Of a stretch of DNA of 64,000 bases, positions 1 through 9,399 are shown in pieces. The position numbers and the translations under genes are program-made. The notes under the pieces are model-generated. The model had not been told where the DNA came from and made no database searches. It saw nothing but the letters and a program-made list of their open reading frames with translations. Position 1 is the first letter of the stretch; the number at the start of each line of letters is the position of its first letter. Source of the DNA: an uncultured Parabacteroides sp. (GTDB lineage Bacteria > Bacteroidota > Bacteroidia > Bacteroidales > Tannerellaceae). The stretch lies in the NCBI GenBank assembly GCA_910577325.1, contig CAJTMR010000008.1:1-64000 (forward strand). The letters are read 5' to 3'.

Positions 1-102
1 GTCTGCCATTGAAATGCAAACTTTCGCTTGTACATAATCGTCCTCTTTTACATCAAATGAATGATTGATAGGACGAAAAAAATGTAAGATGTCTTCCTGC
101 AT
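1..102 (-). CDS. 5' end of a truncated gene, possible LuxR-type regulator
   Basis: An open frame of 34 codons runs from an ATG at 102 off the left edge of the window. The first in-frame stop upstream of that ATG is close, so 102 is the only ATG start. The peptide begins MQEDILHFFRPINHSF and continues into AKVCISMAD. This resembles, from memory, the N-terminus of Bacteroidales helix-turn-helix (LuxR-like) regulators with a PAS-like front domain, but 34 residues are too few to be sure. A TAATTTTG -7-like element lies on the minus strand at 135-128, consistent with expression from here. The function call is an inference. Confidence 0.45.
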   Translation of the reverse strand, partial: MQEDILHFFRPINHSFDVKEDDYVQAKVCISMAD

Positions 103-493
103 ATCCTTGCTGATGTTATTCTGATTGCAAAATTAGAAAAAGTGCAGCCCCCAGTAGTACAAGAAACGCACTTTTTTATAGTGTATTAGCAGAATAACGA
201 TTTATACATAAAAACTACAGGGTTACAAAATTAGTTATTAGTGAGTTACTGACCGCTATGCAAAATTACGCAAATCGCAGAAATAGAACCATTTAGCTGG
301 AAATCTGCACCCATTACGGGAGTAACAAGGTGGTAACTGAACTTCTGCACCGTTTGGCTTCGAGGTGATATTTCGTTGGCTCTGTCCCCATAGTAAAACA
401 AAGCGTAACGAACGCGCTATCAACTAATTCGCTACACTTTACCCAAATTTACTTTTTCGCTATGTGTTTATTTTATTATTTAACAATGATTTG
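103..493. other. intergenic region without recognisable gene
   Basis: This stretch lies between the truncated minus-strand gene and the 3' end of the GH20 gene. I find no convincing frame, tRNA or inverted repeat. The part from about 240 to 460 has mixed composition and could be the relic of something inserted, but nothing in it is recognisable. The -7-like element of the truncated gene (128-135, minus) is the only signal I can support. Confidence 0.4.
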
Positions 494-2092
494 CTATTGA
501 ACCAAGTCACAGGAAATTCCTTCCGCATTCCACTTTTGCAGGAAGAAATTCAACTTGTTCAGAAAACGTTGATAATCTTTGTTCGAAGCCTCCGTCCATC
601 CGGTTTCCGCATAAGCGGCCAAGCGAGGGTAGACTTTCTCGTTCATGCTCTCGACTGTCGGGATAAACTCTCCCCACATCTGGCATCCCAATCCCAACAC
701 CTTGTCCTTCTGATCTTCCGTCAAGCCTTCCGGAATCGGATCGAAAGAGTAAGCCTTTTCCAACGGAATTGACTCGTATGAATAATCCAGGTAAGTATAT
801 ACATGGTAAGAGTTCACGATATCATATCCTTTTTCAATCGTTTTCCTGATAAGAGCGGTATCTCCTTTCCAAAAATGGACGATCGTGCCGGAAGACAACT
901 CCTGCTTCACACCTTCCGTATCGGCATCCGACTGGTATTCGTGCAGTTTATCTCCGGTAATCTCATTCCACCCCATCATTCTTTTGCCTTTAGCCGCCAA
1001 CATATTGGAAACCTCATTCGTAAAATAGATTTGGAGTTCAGCCGGAGTCTTCAAATTATGTTTGGCCATATAAGCACGGACAGCAGAGGAGTTTTTCCAT
1101 TGGTCGTACTTTACTTCATCGCCTCCGATATGGAACACGGCACCGGGAAAGATCGCAATCACCTCATCCGTCACCTCATCCAAAAATTGCATTACTTTAG
1201 AATCGGCCACATTAAAAACTTCATAATGTACTCCGAATTTTCCCGGCACTTTGATCTGCTTCCCGCTTGTGCCGAGCCAAGGATAGGAAGCGATTGCCGC
1301 ACTGGCATGTCCCGGCATACTTACCTCCGGTACTATCATGATGTGACGTTTAGCCGCATACTCCACAATTTCTTTTAAATCTTCCTGCGTATAAAAACCG
1401 CCATGACGTCTGCCGTCATACACATCACTCCCAAAATAATTGATTTCGGAAGAATCCCTGAAAGCTCCTATTTCCGTCAATTTCGGATATTTCTTTATCT
1501 CGATGCGCCATCCTTGATCATTCGTTAGATGCCAATGGAAAACATTCATTTTCAGGTCTGCCATTTCATCCAGCAGTTGCTTCACCACTTCTTTGCCTTT
1601 GAAATAACGTCCTTCGTCCAGCATAAAAGCACGCCACGAAAAAGCAGGGTAGTCCATAACGGTCGCCTTCTGTACCATCAACTTGCCGTCTTTTTCTTTG
1701 ATCACCTGTCGCAAAGTCTGGACACCATTCAAAATACCGGCCGGTGAATTGGCTTTTACCATGATCCTTCCAGATGTAGCGTCCAACACGTAGCCTTCCT
1801 TTTTATCCGGCAAAACCGTCGGGTCCAATTGCAAGGTTATATCTGCCTTTTCACCGTCTTCGTTCAATACGGCTTCGACTGAAAAATCGGAAGACAGATA
1901 GGATTGAAGGAGTTGCGCTTCATTCGCCAGCTCCGAAGGATAGGCGACAACGGGCTGGCTCTTCAATTTGACAAACCCGAAAGTGTAGGCGATTTCTGCC
2001 GGTTGAGGAATCACGGCATATTCTTCCACAGGGGGTTCCTGACAAGAACAAAGAAATACCAAACAAAGGGAAATAAGAATACTTGACTTCAT
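494..2092 (-). CDS. beta-N-acetylhexosaminidase, GH20 family lipoprotein
   Basis: This 532-residue protein removes terminal beta-linked GlcNAc or GalNAc from glycans. It starts with a lipoprotein signal (LCLVFLCSC, lipid Cys at about 17), so it is probably anchored in the outer or inner membrane facing the periplasm or surface. A GH20b-like N-terminal domain (about 25-145) precedes the TIM barrel (about 150-510). The barrel carries the FHWHLTNDQGWR motif and the catalytic pair in HIGGDE (Asp325-Glu326). There is no C-terminal binding module, unlike the longer GH20 at 35.2 kb. It stands alone, with a good promoter directly upstream at 2175-2146. Mucin or host glycan foraging is the likely role; substrate specificity cannot be read from sequence. 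Confidence 0.93.
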   Translation of the reverse strand: MKSSILISLCLVFLCSCQEPPVEEYAVIPQPAEIAYTFGFVKLKSQPVVAYPSELANEAQLLQSYLSSDFSVEAVLNEDGEKADITLQLDPTVLPDKKEGYVLDATSGRIMVKANSPAGILNGVQTLRQVIKEKDGKLMVQKATVMDYPAFSWRAFMLDEGRYFKGKEVVKQLLDEMADLKMNVFHWHLTNDQGWRIEIKKYPKLTEIGAFRDSSEINYFGSDVYDGRRHGGFYTQEDLKEIVEYAAKRHIMIVPEVSMPGHASAAIASYPWLGTSGKQIKVPGKFGVHYEVFNVADSKVMQFLDEVTDEVIAIFPGAVFHIGGDEVKYDQWKNSSAVRAYMAKHNLKTPAELQIYFTNEVSNMLAAKGKRMMGWNEITGDKLHEYQSDADTEGVKQELSSGTIVHFWKGDTALIRKTIEKGYDIVNSYHVYTYLDYSYESIPLEKAYSFDPIPEGLTEDQKDKVLGLGCQMWGEFIPTVESMNEKVYPRLAAYAETGWTEASNKDYQRFLNKLNFFLQKWNAEGISCDLVQ

Positions 2093-2145
2093 ATATATCC
2101 GAATTTAAAGATAGCTCAATGCGACAACTGCATCACACTGAACTA

Positions 2146-2175
2146 CAAAATTAATCTTTTTATCCGATAGTCAAA
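2146..2175 (-). promoter_or_regulatory. Bacteroidetes-type promoter for the GH20 gene
   Basis: On the minus strand a TTTG -33 box (2175-2172) is followed after 18 bp by TAATTTTG (2153-2146), matching the TAnnTTTG -7 consensus. Transcription would start about 50 nt before the GH20 start codon at 2092. The rest of 2093-2480 holds no gene I can support. Confidence 0.65.
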
Positions 2176-2439
2176 GTCACTATATCTCAAAAACAATGTG
2201 TTAATGTAAAATTGACAAATCAGCCATCATTTCTTTGCCGCAAATCCAATCAAAAGCAAAGATTTCACTGGCGAGGACATTCTCCAGAAGTTTTTGTTTT
2301 ACAATAAGGTAGGAGATTAAACCGAATAGAACCATAATATCACGAATAAGACTTTTTATGCAGATCATTTTGAACATTCAGAAAGTCAAAAACTCTTTTC
2401 TCGCTCTTAATGATACATACAAAAGAGTTGTTTCCTTTT

Positions 2440-2447
2440 TATCTTTG
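2440..2447 (+). promoter_or_regulatory. -7 element (TATCTTTG) ahead of the ECF sigma gene
   Basis: TATCTTTG matches TAnnTTTG and lies 33 bp before the ATG at 2481. No good TTTG box is seen 19-20 bp further upstream, so this is a partial promoter match. It supports the shorter start chosen for the sigma gene. Confidence 0.4.
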
Positions 2448-2480
2448 TGCAAAGAGATAAAAAATCTAAATGGAAAGGGT

Positions 2481-3035
2481 ATGGACGATAATAACTTAAT
2501 AACCAGACTACAACAAGGAGACAAGAATACTTACAAACAACTGTTTATCAAGTATTACTCCCCCCTTTGCGAATATGCGTCCCAGTATATTTCCGATGAT
2601 GACTCGGAAGAGCTTGTGCAGGAGTTGATGCTTTTTCTCTGGGAGACACGGGAAAATCTTGTGATCGAAACATCCTTGAAATCTTATCTGTTTATCTCTA
2701 CCAAGCACCGTTGCCTCAATGCGATCAAGAAAAACCTGTATCACGAACGTATTCATAACCAGATATATGAGACAATAAAAGACCAGTTTGAAGACCCGGA
2801 CTACTATTTCATGAATGAACTGACAGAAAACATACAGAAAGCGATCGAGAACCTGCCCGAAACCTATCGGGAAACATTTGCCATGAGCCGATTCGGGGAA
2901 AAGACGAATGTGCAGATTGCCGAAAAACTCGGAATATCGGTAAAAACCGTCGAGTACAGGATATCGCAGGCACTTAAGATACTCCGCCTTAAACTGAAAG
3001 ATTATCTGCCGCTTCTGATAAATATTCTGGGATAA
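2481..3035 (+). CDS. ECF RNA polymerase sigma-70 factor
   Basis: A 184-residue sigma factor of the Bacteroidales ECF group. Sigma region 2 covers about residues 20-90 (LFIKYYSPLCEYASQYI, then DDSEELVQELMLFLWE). Region 4 covers about 120-175, with the helix-turn-helix VQIAEKLGISVKTVEYRI. I chose the ATG at 2481; an upstream frame adds 41 residues with no family similarity, and a TATCTTTG -7-like box at 2440-2447 lies inside it. No FecR-type anti-sigma gene follows. The next gene, 116 bp downstream on the same strand, is a TonB-receptor-like barrel, which is the obvious candidate target or sensor. Confidence 0.9.
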   Translation: MDDNNLITRLQQGDKNTYKQLFIKYYSPLCEYASQYISDDDSEELVQELMLFLWETRENLVIETSLKSYLFISTKHRCLNAIKKNLYHERIHNQIYETIKDQFEDPDYYFMNELTENIQKAIENLPETYRETFAMSRFGEKTNVQIAEKLGISVKTVEYRISQALKILRLKLKDYLPLLINILG

Positions 3036-3151
3036 AGGCGCATTTCCAAATTCGTTAATAAATCAAAATCGCACCAAACCTTATTAAACTTCCCAAAAAC
3101 TTCCGTGTCTATCTCTTCGTACTTAATATCAGATAAGATAAAACAAAAATT

Positions 3152-5968
3152 ATGAAATCGGGAAGGTATTTTTTTATTCTGTTTTTAATTCTATTGACTA
3201 TGCCTGCATATGCACAAAAAGGCGTAGATATCACCGGAACGGTGATCGAGGAGGGAACCAATGAACCGATCGAACAGGCTACAGTCCGTTTGCTTAGCGT
3301 CAAAGACAGTTCCATGATCGGAGGAGTCGCCACGACACGCGACGGAAGTTTCGTCATCAAAAATATCAAGAACGGCAGCTATCTACTGCACGTGTCGTTT
3401 GTCGGATTCGATCCACTCTATCAACCCTTACGGGTTACAGGGAAAGCCAACCCGGTAAAATTGGGTAAACTCGCGCTTGCCGACGGGGCGATCCTATTGG
3501 GAGAAGCCGTCGTGATCGGAAAAGCACCGGAAGTAACCGTACGCAACGATACGATGGAGTACAACGCTGATTCCTATAAAACCACGGAAGGTTCCATGCT
3601 TGAAGATTTGCTGAAAAAAATGCCCGGCGTGGAAGTGAGCAGCGAAGGGAAAATCACGGTCAACGGGAAAGAAATCAAAAAGGTACTGATCGACGGAAAA
3701 GAGTTCTTCTCCGACGACCCGAAAGTAGCCTCCAAGAACCTGCCGTCTAAAATGATCGACAAAGTACAGGTATTGGACAAACTGAGCGATATGGCCAAGA
3801 TGACCGGGTTCGATGACGGGGAAGAGGAGACTGTCATCAACCTGACCGTCAAGCCCGGAATGAAGCAGGGCTGGTTCGGAAACGCATTTGCCGGTTATGG
3901 CAGCGAAGACCGGTATGAAGGGAATTTCATGGTGAACCGCTTCATCAACAACGACCAACTGACCTTGATGGGAGGCATCAACAACACGAACAATATGGGG
4001 TTCTCGGACCTTGCCTCCAGCATGTTCTCAGGGATGGGCGGACCACGCGGACGCCGGGGCGGAGGAGCCGGCAACGGGATCACGACATCCGGCAACATCG
4101 GCCTGAACTTCAGCAAGGAATTTAATCCGAAGTTGACAGTCGGAGGCAATCTTCGCTATTCTCATTCCGACAACGAAGCGATCAGCAAGAGCAACAGGCA
4201 GAATATCCTACCGGGTGACAGCACCTCTTTTTACAACGAAAACAACAGCAGCAACACGCGCAGCGACAATGTGGCAGCCGACCTCCGTATGGAATGGAAA
4301 CCGGACTCGCTCACACAGATCATCTTCCGTCCGAGTTTCAGCTATAGCGATAGCCATAGCCGCGAAGGGAGCACTTTCAACACGCTGAGCGGAAACCGCG
4401 ACACGGTCAATATCGGTGAATCCGACTATCTTTCCGACGGAAGCGGATACAACCTCAATGCCCGCCTGGAATTCAGCCGCAAACTGAACAGCGAAGGGCG
4501 TGTTTTCAGCGGATCTTTGTCGGGAGGACTAAGCGATTCCTATAACAAAGGACTGAACTATTCGAACACCGAATACCTGATGATAGCGGACGGGATGGAC
4601 AACGAACTGGTGGACCAGCGCTTCCGTTACGACAACAAAGGGTTCAACTACCGGGCTTATCTGTCTTGGGTAGAACCGATCGGCCACAACAACTTCATCC
4701 AGGCAACCTACAGCATCCGGCAAAACAAACAGGAATCTCTGAAAAACTCTTACACCCGTGAAGAAGGAAGCGAAGAGTATAATGTGTTGGACACGGCTTA
4801 CAGCAAAAGCTACCGCAACAACTTCATCAACCAGCAGGTCAGCCTTGCCTTCAAAGCTATCCGGGCAAAATATGATTACACGGTCGGGGTGACGGTAGAC
4901 CCGTCCCATAGTACGAGTGAGAACTTCGTGGGCGACACAGTTCTCTCCAAACTATCGCGCAACGTGGTGAACCTTTCACCGATGGTCCGCTTCAACTACA
5001 AATTCGACAAGCGTACGAACCTCCGCATCAACTACCGCGGACGTACCAGCCAGCCCAGCATGACGCAACTGCAACCCGTGGCCGACATCTCCGACCCGCT
5101 GAATACGATAATGGGTAACCCGGACCTGAAGCCGACTTATACCAACGACATGTTCATCCGTTTCCAAAAATTCGTGCCGGACAAACAAACGGCATTGATG
5201 GTGATGTTAAATTTCAACTATATAATTAACGATATCGTCAACAAGTCTGTCTATGTCGGCAATACCGGTAAGAAGATGACGACCTACGACAATGTAAACG
5301 GAAACTACAACGGGAATATTCGCGTCCTGTTCAACACGCCGCTCAAAAACCGAAAATTCTCGATCAACTCCATGACAATGGGCTCATACGCCAACAGCAA
5401 CGGTTTTATCAATGACGAGAAGAACACGAACAAGAACCTGGTTTTGATGGAACGCGCCGGAATCGATTTCCGTTCCGACTATCTGGACCTCGGACTCAAC
5501 GGTAACATCCGTTACAACGGGACGCAGAACTCACTTCAGGGACAAAGCGAACTGAATACTTTCAACTACGGTGTGGGCGGAACGACAACGATCTACCTCC
5601 CCCTCGAGTTCAAGGTGGAAAGCGACATCAACTGGTCGACCAACTCCGGCTATTCAGACGGTTTCAAACAGAACGAAGTGTTGTGGAACGCCTCTGCCTC
5701 CAAATCTTTCCTGAAAGGGAACCAGGCGACACTCCGTTTCAAAATATACGATATCCTGAAACAACGCAGCAACATCTCCCGTAGCGTAACCGCCAGCTAT
5801 ACACAGGATTCCGAATACAATACGCTGGGCAGCTACTTCATGGTACATTTCATCTACCGCTTCAGTATCTTTAAAGGAGGAGCCAGCATGAACGATGTGC
5901 AGGGACCGGGCGGAAGAGGACCGAGACATGGTGGTCCGATGGGCCCGCCTCCTGGGGGAAGATTCTGA
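3152..5968 (+). CDS. outer membrane beta-barrel protein, TonB-receptor-like with carboxypeptidase-regulatory-like domain
   Basis: A 938-residue outer membrane protein. A signal peptide (residues 1-21, cut after AYA) is followed by a CarboxypepD_reg-like beta-sandwich (about 25-105, GTVIEEGTNEPIEQATV). A plug-like segment follows (about 125-215, VLIDGKEFFSDDP), then a long beta-barrel of the OMP_b-brl_3 type, rich in Asn, Tyr and Ser. There is a Gly/Arg-rich insert at about 293-306 and an unusual Gly/Pro/Arg-rich C-terminal tail after about 915. The protein does not end in the usual aromatic barrel terminus. Unlike SusC it has no SusD partner. It probably depends on TonB for transport or acts as a signalling receptor with the ECF sigma gene upstream; the ligand is unknown. 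Confidence 0.85.
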   Translation: MKSGRYFFILFLILLTMPAYAQKGVDITGTVIEEGTNEPIEQATVRLLSVKDSSMIGGVATTRDGSFVIKNIKNGSYLLHVSFVGFDPLYQPLRVTGKANPVKLGKLALADGAILLGEAVVIGKAPEVTVRNDTMEYNADSYKTTEGSMLEDLLKKMPGVEVSSEGKITVNGKEIKKVLIDGKEFFSDDPKVASKNLPSKMIDKVQVLDKLSDMAKMTGFDDGEEETVINLTVKPGMKQGWFGNAFAGYGSEDRYEGNFMVNRFINNDQLTLMGGINNTNNMGFSDLASSMFSGMGGPRGRRGGGAGNGITTSGNIGLNFSKEFNPKLTVGGNLRYSHSDNEAISKSNRQNILPGDSTSFYNENNSSNTRSDNVAADLRMEWKPDSLTQIIFRPSFSYSDSHSREGSTFNTLSGNRDTVNIGESDYLSDGSGYNLNARLEFSRKLNSEGRVFSGSLSGGLSDSYNKGLNYSNTEYLMIADGMDNELVDQRFRYDNKGFNYRAYLSWVEPIGHNNFIQATYSIRQNKQESLKNSYTREEGSEEYNVLDTAYSKSYRNNFINQQVSLAFKAIRAKYDYTVGVTVDPSHSTSENFVGDTVLSKLSRNVVNLSPMVRFNYKFDKRTNLRINYRGRTSQPSMTQLQPVADISDPLNTIMGNPDLKPTYTNDMFIRFQKFVPDKQTALMVMLNFNYIINDIVNKSVYVGNTGKKMTTYDNVNGNYNGNIRVLFNTPLKNRKFSINSMTMGSYANSNGFINDEKNTNKNLVLMERAGIDFRSDYLDLGLNGNIRYNGTQNSLQGQSELNTFNYGVGGTTTIYLPLEFKVESDINWSTNSGYSDGFKQNEVLWNASASKSFLKGNQATLRFKIYDILKQRSNISRSVTASYTQDSEYNTLGSYFMVHFIYRFSIFKGGASMNDVQGPGGRGPRHGGPMGPPPGGRF

Positions 5969-6011
5969 TGATTTCATGACTCCTTTAATGGAGAGAAAGC
6001 ATGGGTGTAGC

Positions 6012-6069
6012 GGCAAAGGTTCCGCAGTCTGAGCGAAACTTGCTTTGCTCAGACTGCGGAACCTTTGCC
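6012..6069. terminator. 23-bp perfect hairpin between convergent genes
   Basis: Positions 6012-6034 and 6047-6069 are exact reverse complements, leaving a 12-nt loop. The structure sits between the convergent barrel gene (ends 5968) and the Rpn gene (ends 6181). It could stop transcription from either side, although no T-run follows on either strand. The unusually long perfect stem is more typical of a repeated palindromic element than of a simple terminator. Confidence 0.5.
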
Positions 6070-6180
6070 CGAAGTAGACCGGTAGGTTAGTACAACTTCA
6101 CCTTTTGGCAGATATGAAACTAAATATTCTTATATCCGGACCTTAGCCGTACAAATAAAGAAAAACGAATATAGCCTTCC

Positions 6181-7113
6181 TTATAAAGACCGGATTATTT
6201 CTTCGCTCAAGCCGGTACACTTCGCTATGGTAGCAATATCTATACCCGTATCTTTCATTCTGGCAGCGACTTGCCGCATGCCTTCGGCGATTCCTTCGGC
6301 GATTCCCTCGGCTTTTCCTTCTATTCTCCCTTCCCATTTGGCCGTGTCGATCACGTCGTTTTGAATCATGATGGCATCGAGATGGCGGTCATAGACAAGG
6401 CGTTCTTGGGGCGACATCGAATAATATTTTAACTTCTCGCGGGCTTCCTTCAGGCCGGGTGCGGTCGTGTCCGGACGAATCGTACCGTCTTTCAGGTATT
6501 CGATCCATTCGTCCAAAGGGGTAAGAGCCACTTTGTCGAACTCGTTTACACGGACCAGAATATATTCGGGGAAGATCTCGGCCGGAAGGCGAGAGACGAG
6601 GACATCGCGTTCGCGCGTGTTGACACGCAAGTGGTCGCCCGTATGCACGCCGATGAAATGATTCTGCCCATGATAGATATAGTCCGTCCCGATGCCAATG
6701 TCAAAATAAAGGATGCTAATGGAGTAGACTTTCTTTATTTTCTCGTAGCCATCACCGATGGAGATATGTTCGGTGATGGCTTTGGCGACACCGTAGAGGA
6801 TACGTTCCAAGTAATGCAGTTCGCGTGTATTCTGGATTTCGACGAGGATGATTTCACCTTTGCTGTTCAAGGCTTTGATGTCGACACGGTTGAACTTGTC
6901 GTCGGCACTTTCCTGGTTTCCTTCGCTTTCAAGGATTTCGACGATCTTGATTTCTTCGTTCAACATGACGGTCAGAAAACCGTCGAGCACATCGAAATTG
7001 GCCTTCTGGCGCAACAAACGCTTGATAGCCCAGTCGAAGCGAATATACCTGTCCTGCAACTTTTTTCTTTCCATCTCTTCCATGATTTTCAGATCAGACC
7101 CTTCTTTTTTCAC
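6181..7113 (-). CDS. Rpn family PD-(D/E)XK nuclease (PDDEXK_2, transposase-related)
   Basis: A 310-residue protein of the Rpn / YhgA-like group. The N-terminal part has the nuclease-fold signature: RFDWAIKRLL at about residue 24, then NRVDIKALNSKGEIILVEIQ with the metal-binding Asp and the Glu-x-Gln pair at about 90-115. A C-terminal run of EG-containing repeats (GRIEGKAEGIAEGIAEG, about 262-278) is followed by a short helical domain (about 280-310). This layout is common to the family. Related Rpn proteins are DNA nucleases linked to recombination and, in enterobacteria, to phage defence with an internally translated C-terminal inhibitor. It stands alone between unrelated genes. Very similar copies are usually scattered in Bacteroidales genomes, which suggests mobility. 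Confidence 0.85.
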   Translation of the reverse strand: MKKEGSDLKIMEEMERKKLQDRYIRFDWAIKRLLRQKANFDVLDGFLTVMLNEEIKIVEILESEGNQESADDKFNRVDIKALNSKGEIILVEIQNTRELHYLERILYGVAKAITEHISIGDGYEKIKKVYSISILYFDIGIGTDYIYHGQNHFIGVHTGDHLRVNTRERDVLVSRLPAEIFPEYILVRVNEFDKVALTPLDEWIEYLKDGTIRPDTTAPGLKEAREKLKYYSMSPQERLVYDRHLDAIMIQNDVIDTAKWEGRIEGKAEGIAEGIAEGMRQVAARMKDTGIDIATIAKCTGLSEEIIRSL

Positions 7114-7203
7114 AGTTACTGTTTTATTCCTTATTACTTAATCCACAAATATACATATTATTTACGTACGGGCAACAGATAAGGAAGAATGTTTCGGATA
7201 TTC

Positions 7204-7797
7204 TCAAAAGTGAGCCAAGAACGCCTTTATCAGCGAAGGTTCCAATAGAGCCGGGTAAATCAAACCGTAAAGCGCTCCATAGAAGTGGGCGTTATGATTG
7301 ACATTATCCCCCGCCTTTTTCGCCATATACTGGCAATAGGCCAGATAGATCACACCAAAGACAACCCCCGGAACCGGCAGCACGGCAAAAAACAGAATCT
7401 TTCCCCACGGGTCCAGGAAGATGGAAGTGAACAAGACGGCCGATACAGCCCCTGAAGCACCTATCGATACATAATAAGGATCATTGCGCCGACGGGCCAG
7501 ATCATAAAGGGATGCGGCAACCATCCCACCGAAATACAACCCCAGATAACCGCCCGTGCCAAGCCCCAAGTAGCTGAACACACGCTCCATATATGTCCCG
7601 AACGACCAGAAAGTAAACATGTTCACAAGCAGGTGCGTCATATCGGCATGCACAAAACCATGCGTAATCAAACGATACCACTCCCGATTATGAACGGCAC
7701 GATACGGTATGAAAGCCAGTTTCCGGAACAACTCATGGTTGCCGAAACAAACATAGGACACGATAACCGTGATCCCGATAATAACATAAGTAATCAT
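7204..7797 (-). CDS. rhomboid family intramembrane serine protease
   Basis: A 197-residue polytopic membrane protein with about six hydrophobic segments. It keeps the catalytic dyad: the nucleophile Ser115 in GASGAVSA and the His of NHNAHFYGALYG (His171). The N-terminal loop carries YRLITHGFVHADMTHLLVNM, the HxxxN region that lines the active site. It would cleave transmembrane helices of other proteins in the inner membrane; substrates are unknown. A TACATTTG -7-like box lies upstream on the minus strand at 7828-7821. It is divergent from the cardiolipin synthase gene. Confidence 0.92.
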   Translation of the reverse strand: MITYVIIGITVIVSYVCFGNHELFRKLAFIPYRAVHNREWYRLITHGFVHADMTHLLVNMFTFWSFGTYMERVFSYLGLGTGGYLGLYFGGMVAASLYDLARRRNDPYYVSIGASGAVSAVLFTSIFLDPWGKILFFAVLPVPGVVFGVIYLAYCQYMAKKAGDNVNHNAHFYGALYGLIYPALLEPSLIKAFLAHF

Positions 7798-7953
7798 AGT
7801 CTATTCCATATTAATAATGTCAAATGTAGTAAAGATTGAACAATATTACCGCTATATGGTTTACAAAAAACAAAGCTTTTGCATTTGCTATTTCCGTTTT
7901 AGCTTCCTATCTTTACGAATCACAACATACTGACAGATATAAAAACATCCGGA

Positions 7954-9399
7954 ATGCTGGCGCTCATACACATACATATACAGTGGATAGCAGGTATAAT
8001 ATTCATCATATTATACTGCGTCACCATTTTAGGACTGGTGCTGGTTATCATCACGGAGAACCGGAATCCGTTGAAAACGATACCCTGGGTGATCGTATTG
8101 CTGCTTGCCCCCGGTATCGGGCTCCTGTTCTACTTCATCTTCGGGCAGGATAACCGGAAGCAACGGATCATCTCCCGGCGCACATACAAGCGCATCATGA
8201 AACGTCCGCAGGCAGGAAAACTCCCGCAAGACACCTGTTCCGTCCCGGCCCCCTACCAGCCATTGGTCACGCTGTTGACCAACAGCAACCAGTCGTCCCT
8301 GCTCTACGGAAGCGACATTACGATCTACACAAACGGGACAGACAAGTTCCACGACCTGTTGGAAGAGATTGCCCAAGCAACCCATCATATCCATATTCAA
8401 TATTATATCTTCTGCGACGACGAAATCGGGAACAAGGTCAAAGAACTCTTGATCGGAAAAGCCAAGGAAGGCATCGAAGTCCGGGTCCTTTACGACGATG
8501 TGGGCTGCTGGAACGTAAAAGACAAGTTCTTCAAGGAAATGTCGGATGCCGGCATCGAAGTCCATGCTTTCCTGAAAGTAGCGTTCCCGGTCTTCACAAG
8601 CAAAGTAAACTACCGGAACCACCGGAAGATCGTGGTCATAGACGGCAAGGTAGGCTTTATGGGCGGCATGAACATTGCAGACCGCTACACGAAAGGGACC
8701 AGCTGGGGGACATGGCGGGACACGCATTTCAAAATCATCGGAAAGGGGGTGCACGGTCTACAGGCCGCTTTCCTTATCGACTGGTATGTGGTCAGCAAGA
8801 AACTCCTGAACGAGAAGATCTATTATCCGCCGCTTCCGGTCTATTCGGACGACAACATCATGCAGATCTGTACCAGCGGCCCCGTCGGACAATGGCGTAC
8901 GCTCTTGCAGGCGGCCATCTTCACGGTTGCCAACGCCAAGAAATATGTATTTATCCAGACTCCTTACTTCCTTCCGACCGAAGGGCTGAACCAGGCTTTG
9001 CAGATAGCGGCTTTGGGAGGTGTCGACGTGCGGCTGATGCTTCCCAAGCGTTCGGACACGCGTACGGCGAACATGGCGACTCACTCTTTCATCGATGAAA
9101 TGGTAAAGGCAGGTGTCAAGGTCTATTTCTATAAACCGGGATTCCTACACTCGAAACTGATGGTGGCAGACGACGAACTGACCTGCATCGGTTCCGCCAA
9201 TATGGACTTCCGCAGTTTCGAGCATAATTTCGAGATCAACGCGTTCGTCTACCAGCCTTCGTTCGCCCAACAGATGAAAAAGGTGTTCCTGCACGACATG
9301 CACAGTTGCGAAAGGCTGGTCCCGTCACGCTGGTTGAAGCGTCCGGTCAAACAACGCATAGCCGAATCGTTCATGCGTCTGTTTTCTCCCCTCCTTTAA
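7954..9399 (+). CDS. cls: cardiolipin synthase, phospholipase D family
   Basis: This 481-residue inner-membrane enzyme joins two phosphatidylglycerol molecules into cardiolipin and glycerol, or works in a related transfer. Two N-terminal transmembrane segments (about 8-33 and 43-63) form the PLDNc domain. Two PLD catalytic motifs follow: NHRKIVVIDG (His223) and HSKLMVADDE (His399). The length matches bacterial ClsA. The last 29 bp overlap the 3' end of rsmD on the opposite strand. Confidence 0.93.
   Translation: MLALIHIHIQWIAGIIFIILYCVTILGLVLVIITENRNPLKTIPWVIVLLLAPGIGLLFYFIFGQDNRKQRIISRRTYKRIMKRPQAGKLPQDTCSVPAPYQPLVTLLTNSNQSSLLYGSDITIYTNGTDKFHDLLEEIAQATHHIHIQYYIFCDDEIGNKVKELLIGKAKEGIEVRVLYDDVGCWNVKDKFFKEMSDAGIEVHAFLKVAFPVFTSKVNYRNHRKIVVIDGKVGFMGGMNIADRYTKGTSWGTWRDTHFKIIGKGVHGLQAAFLIDWYVVSKKLLNEKIYYPPLPVYSDDNIMQICTSGPVGQWRTLLQAAIFTVANAKKYVFIQTPYFLPTEGLNQALQIAALGGVDVRLMLPKRSDTRTANMATHSFIDEMVKAGVKVYFYKPGFLHSKLMVADDELTCIGSANMDFRSFEHNFEINAFVYQPSFAQQMKKVFLHDMHSCERLVPSRWLKRPVKQRIAESFMRLFSPLL

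Noticed and set aside
2201..2335. A 44-codon minus-strand frame between the GH20 and sigma genes
   Set aside because: It has an ATG and stop but no clear ribosome-binding site, domain or conservation that I can judge; it overlaps a divergent promoter region.
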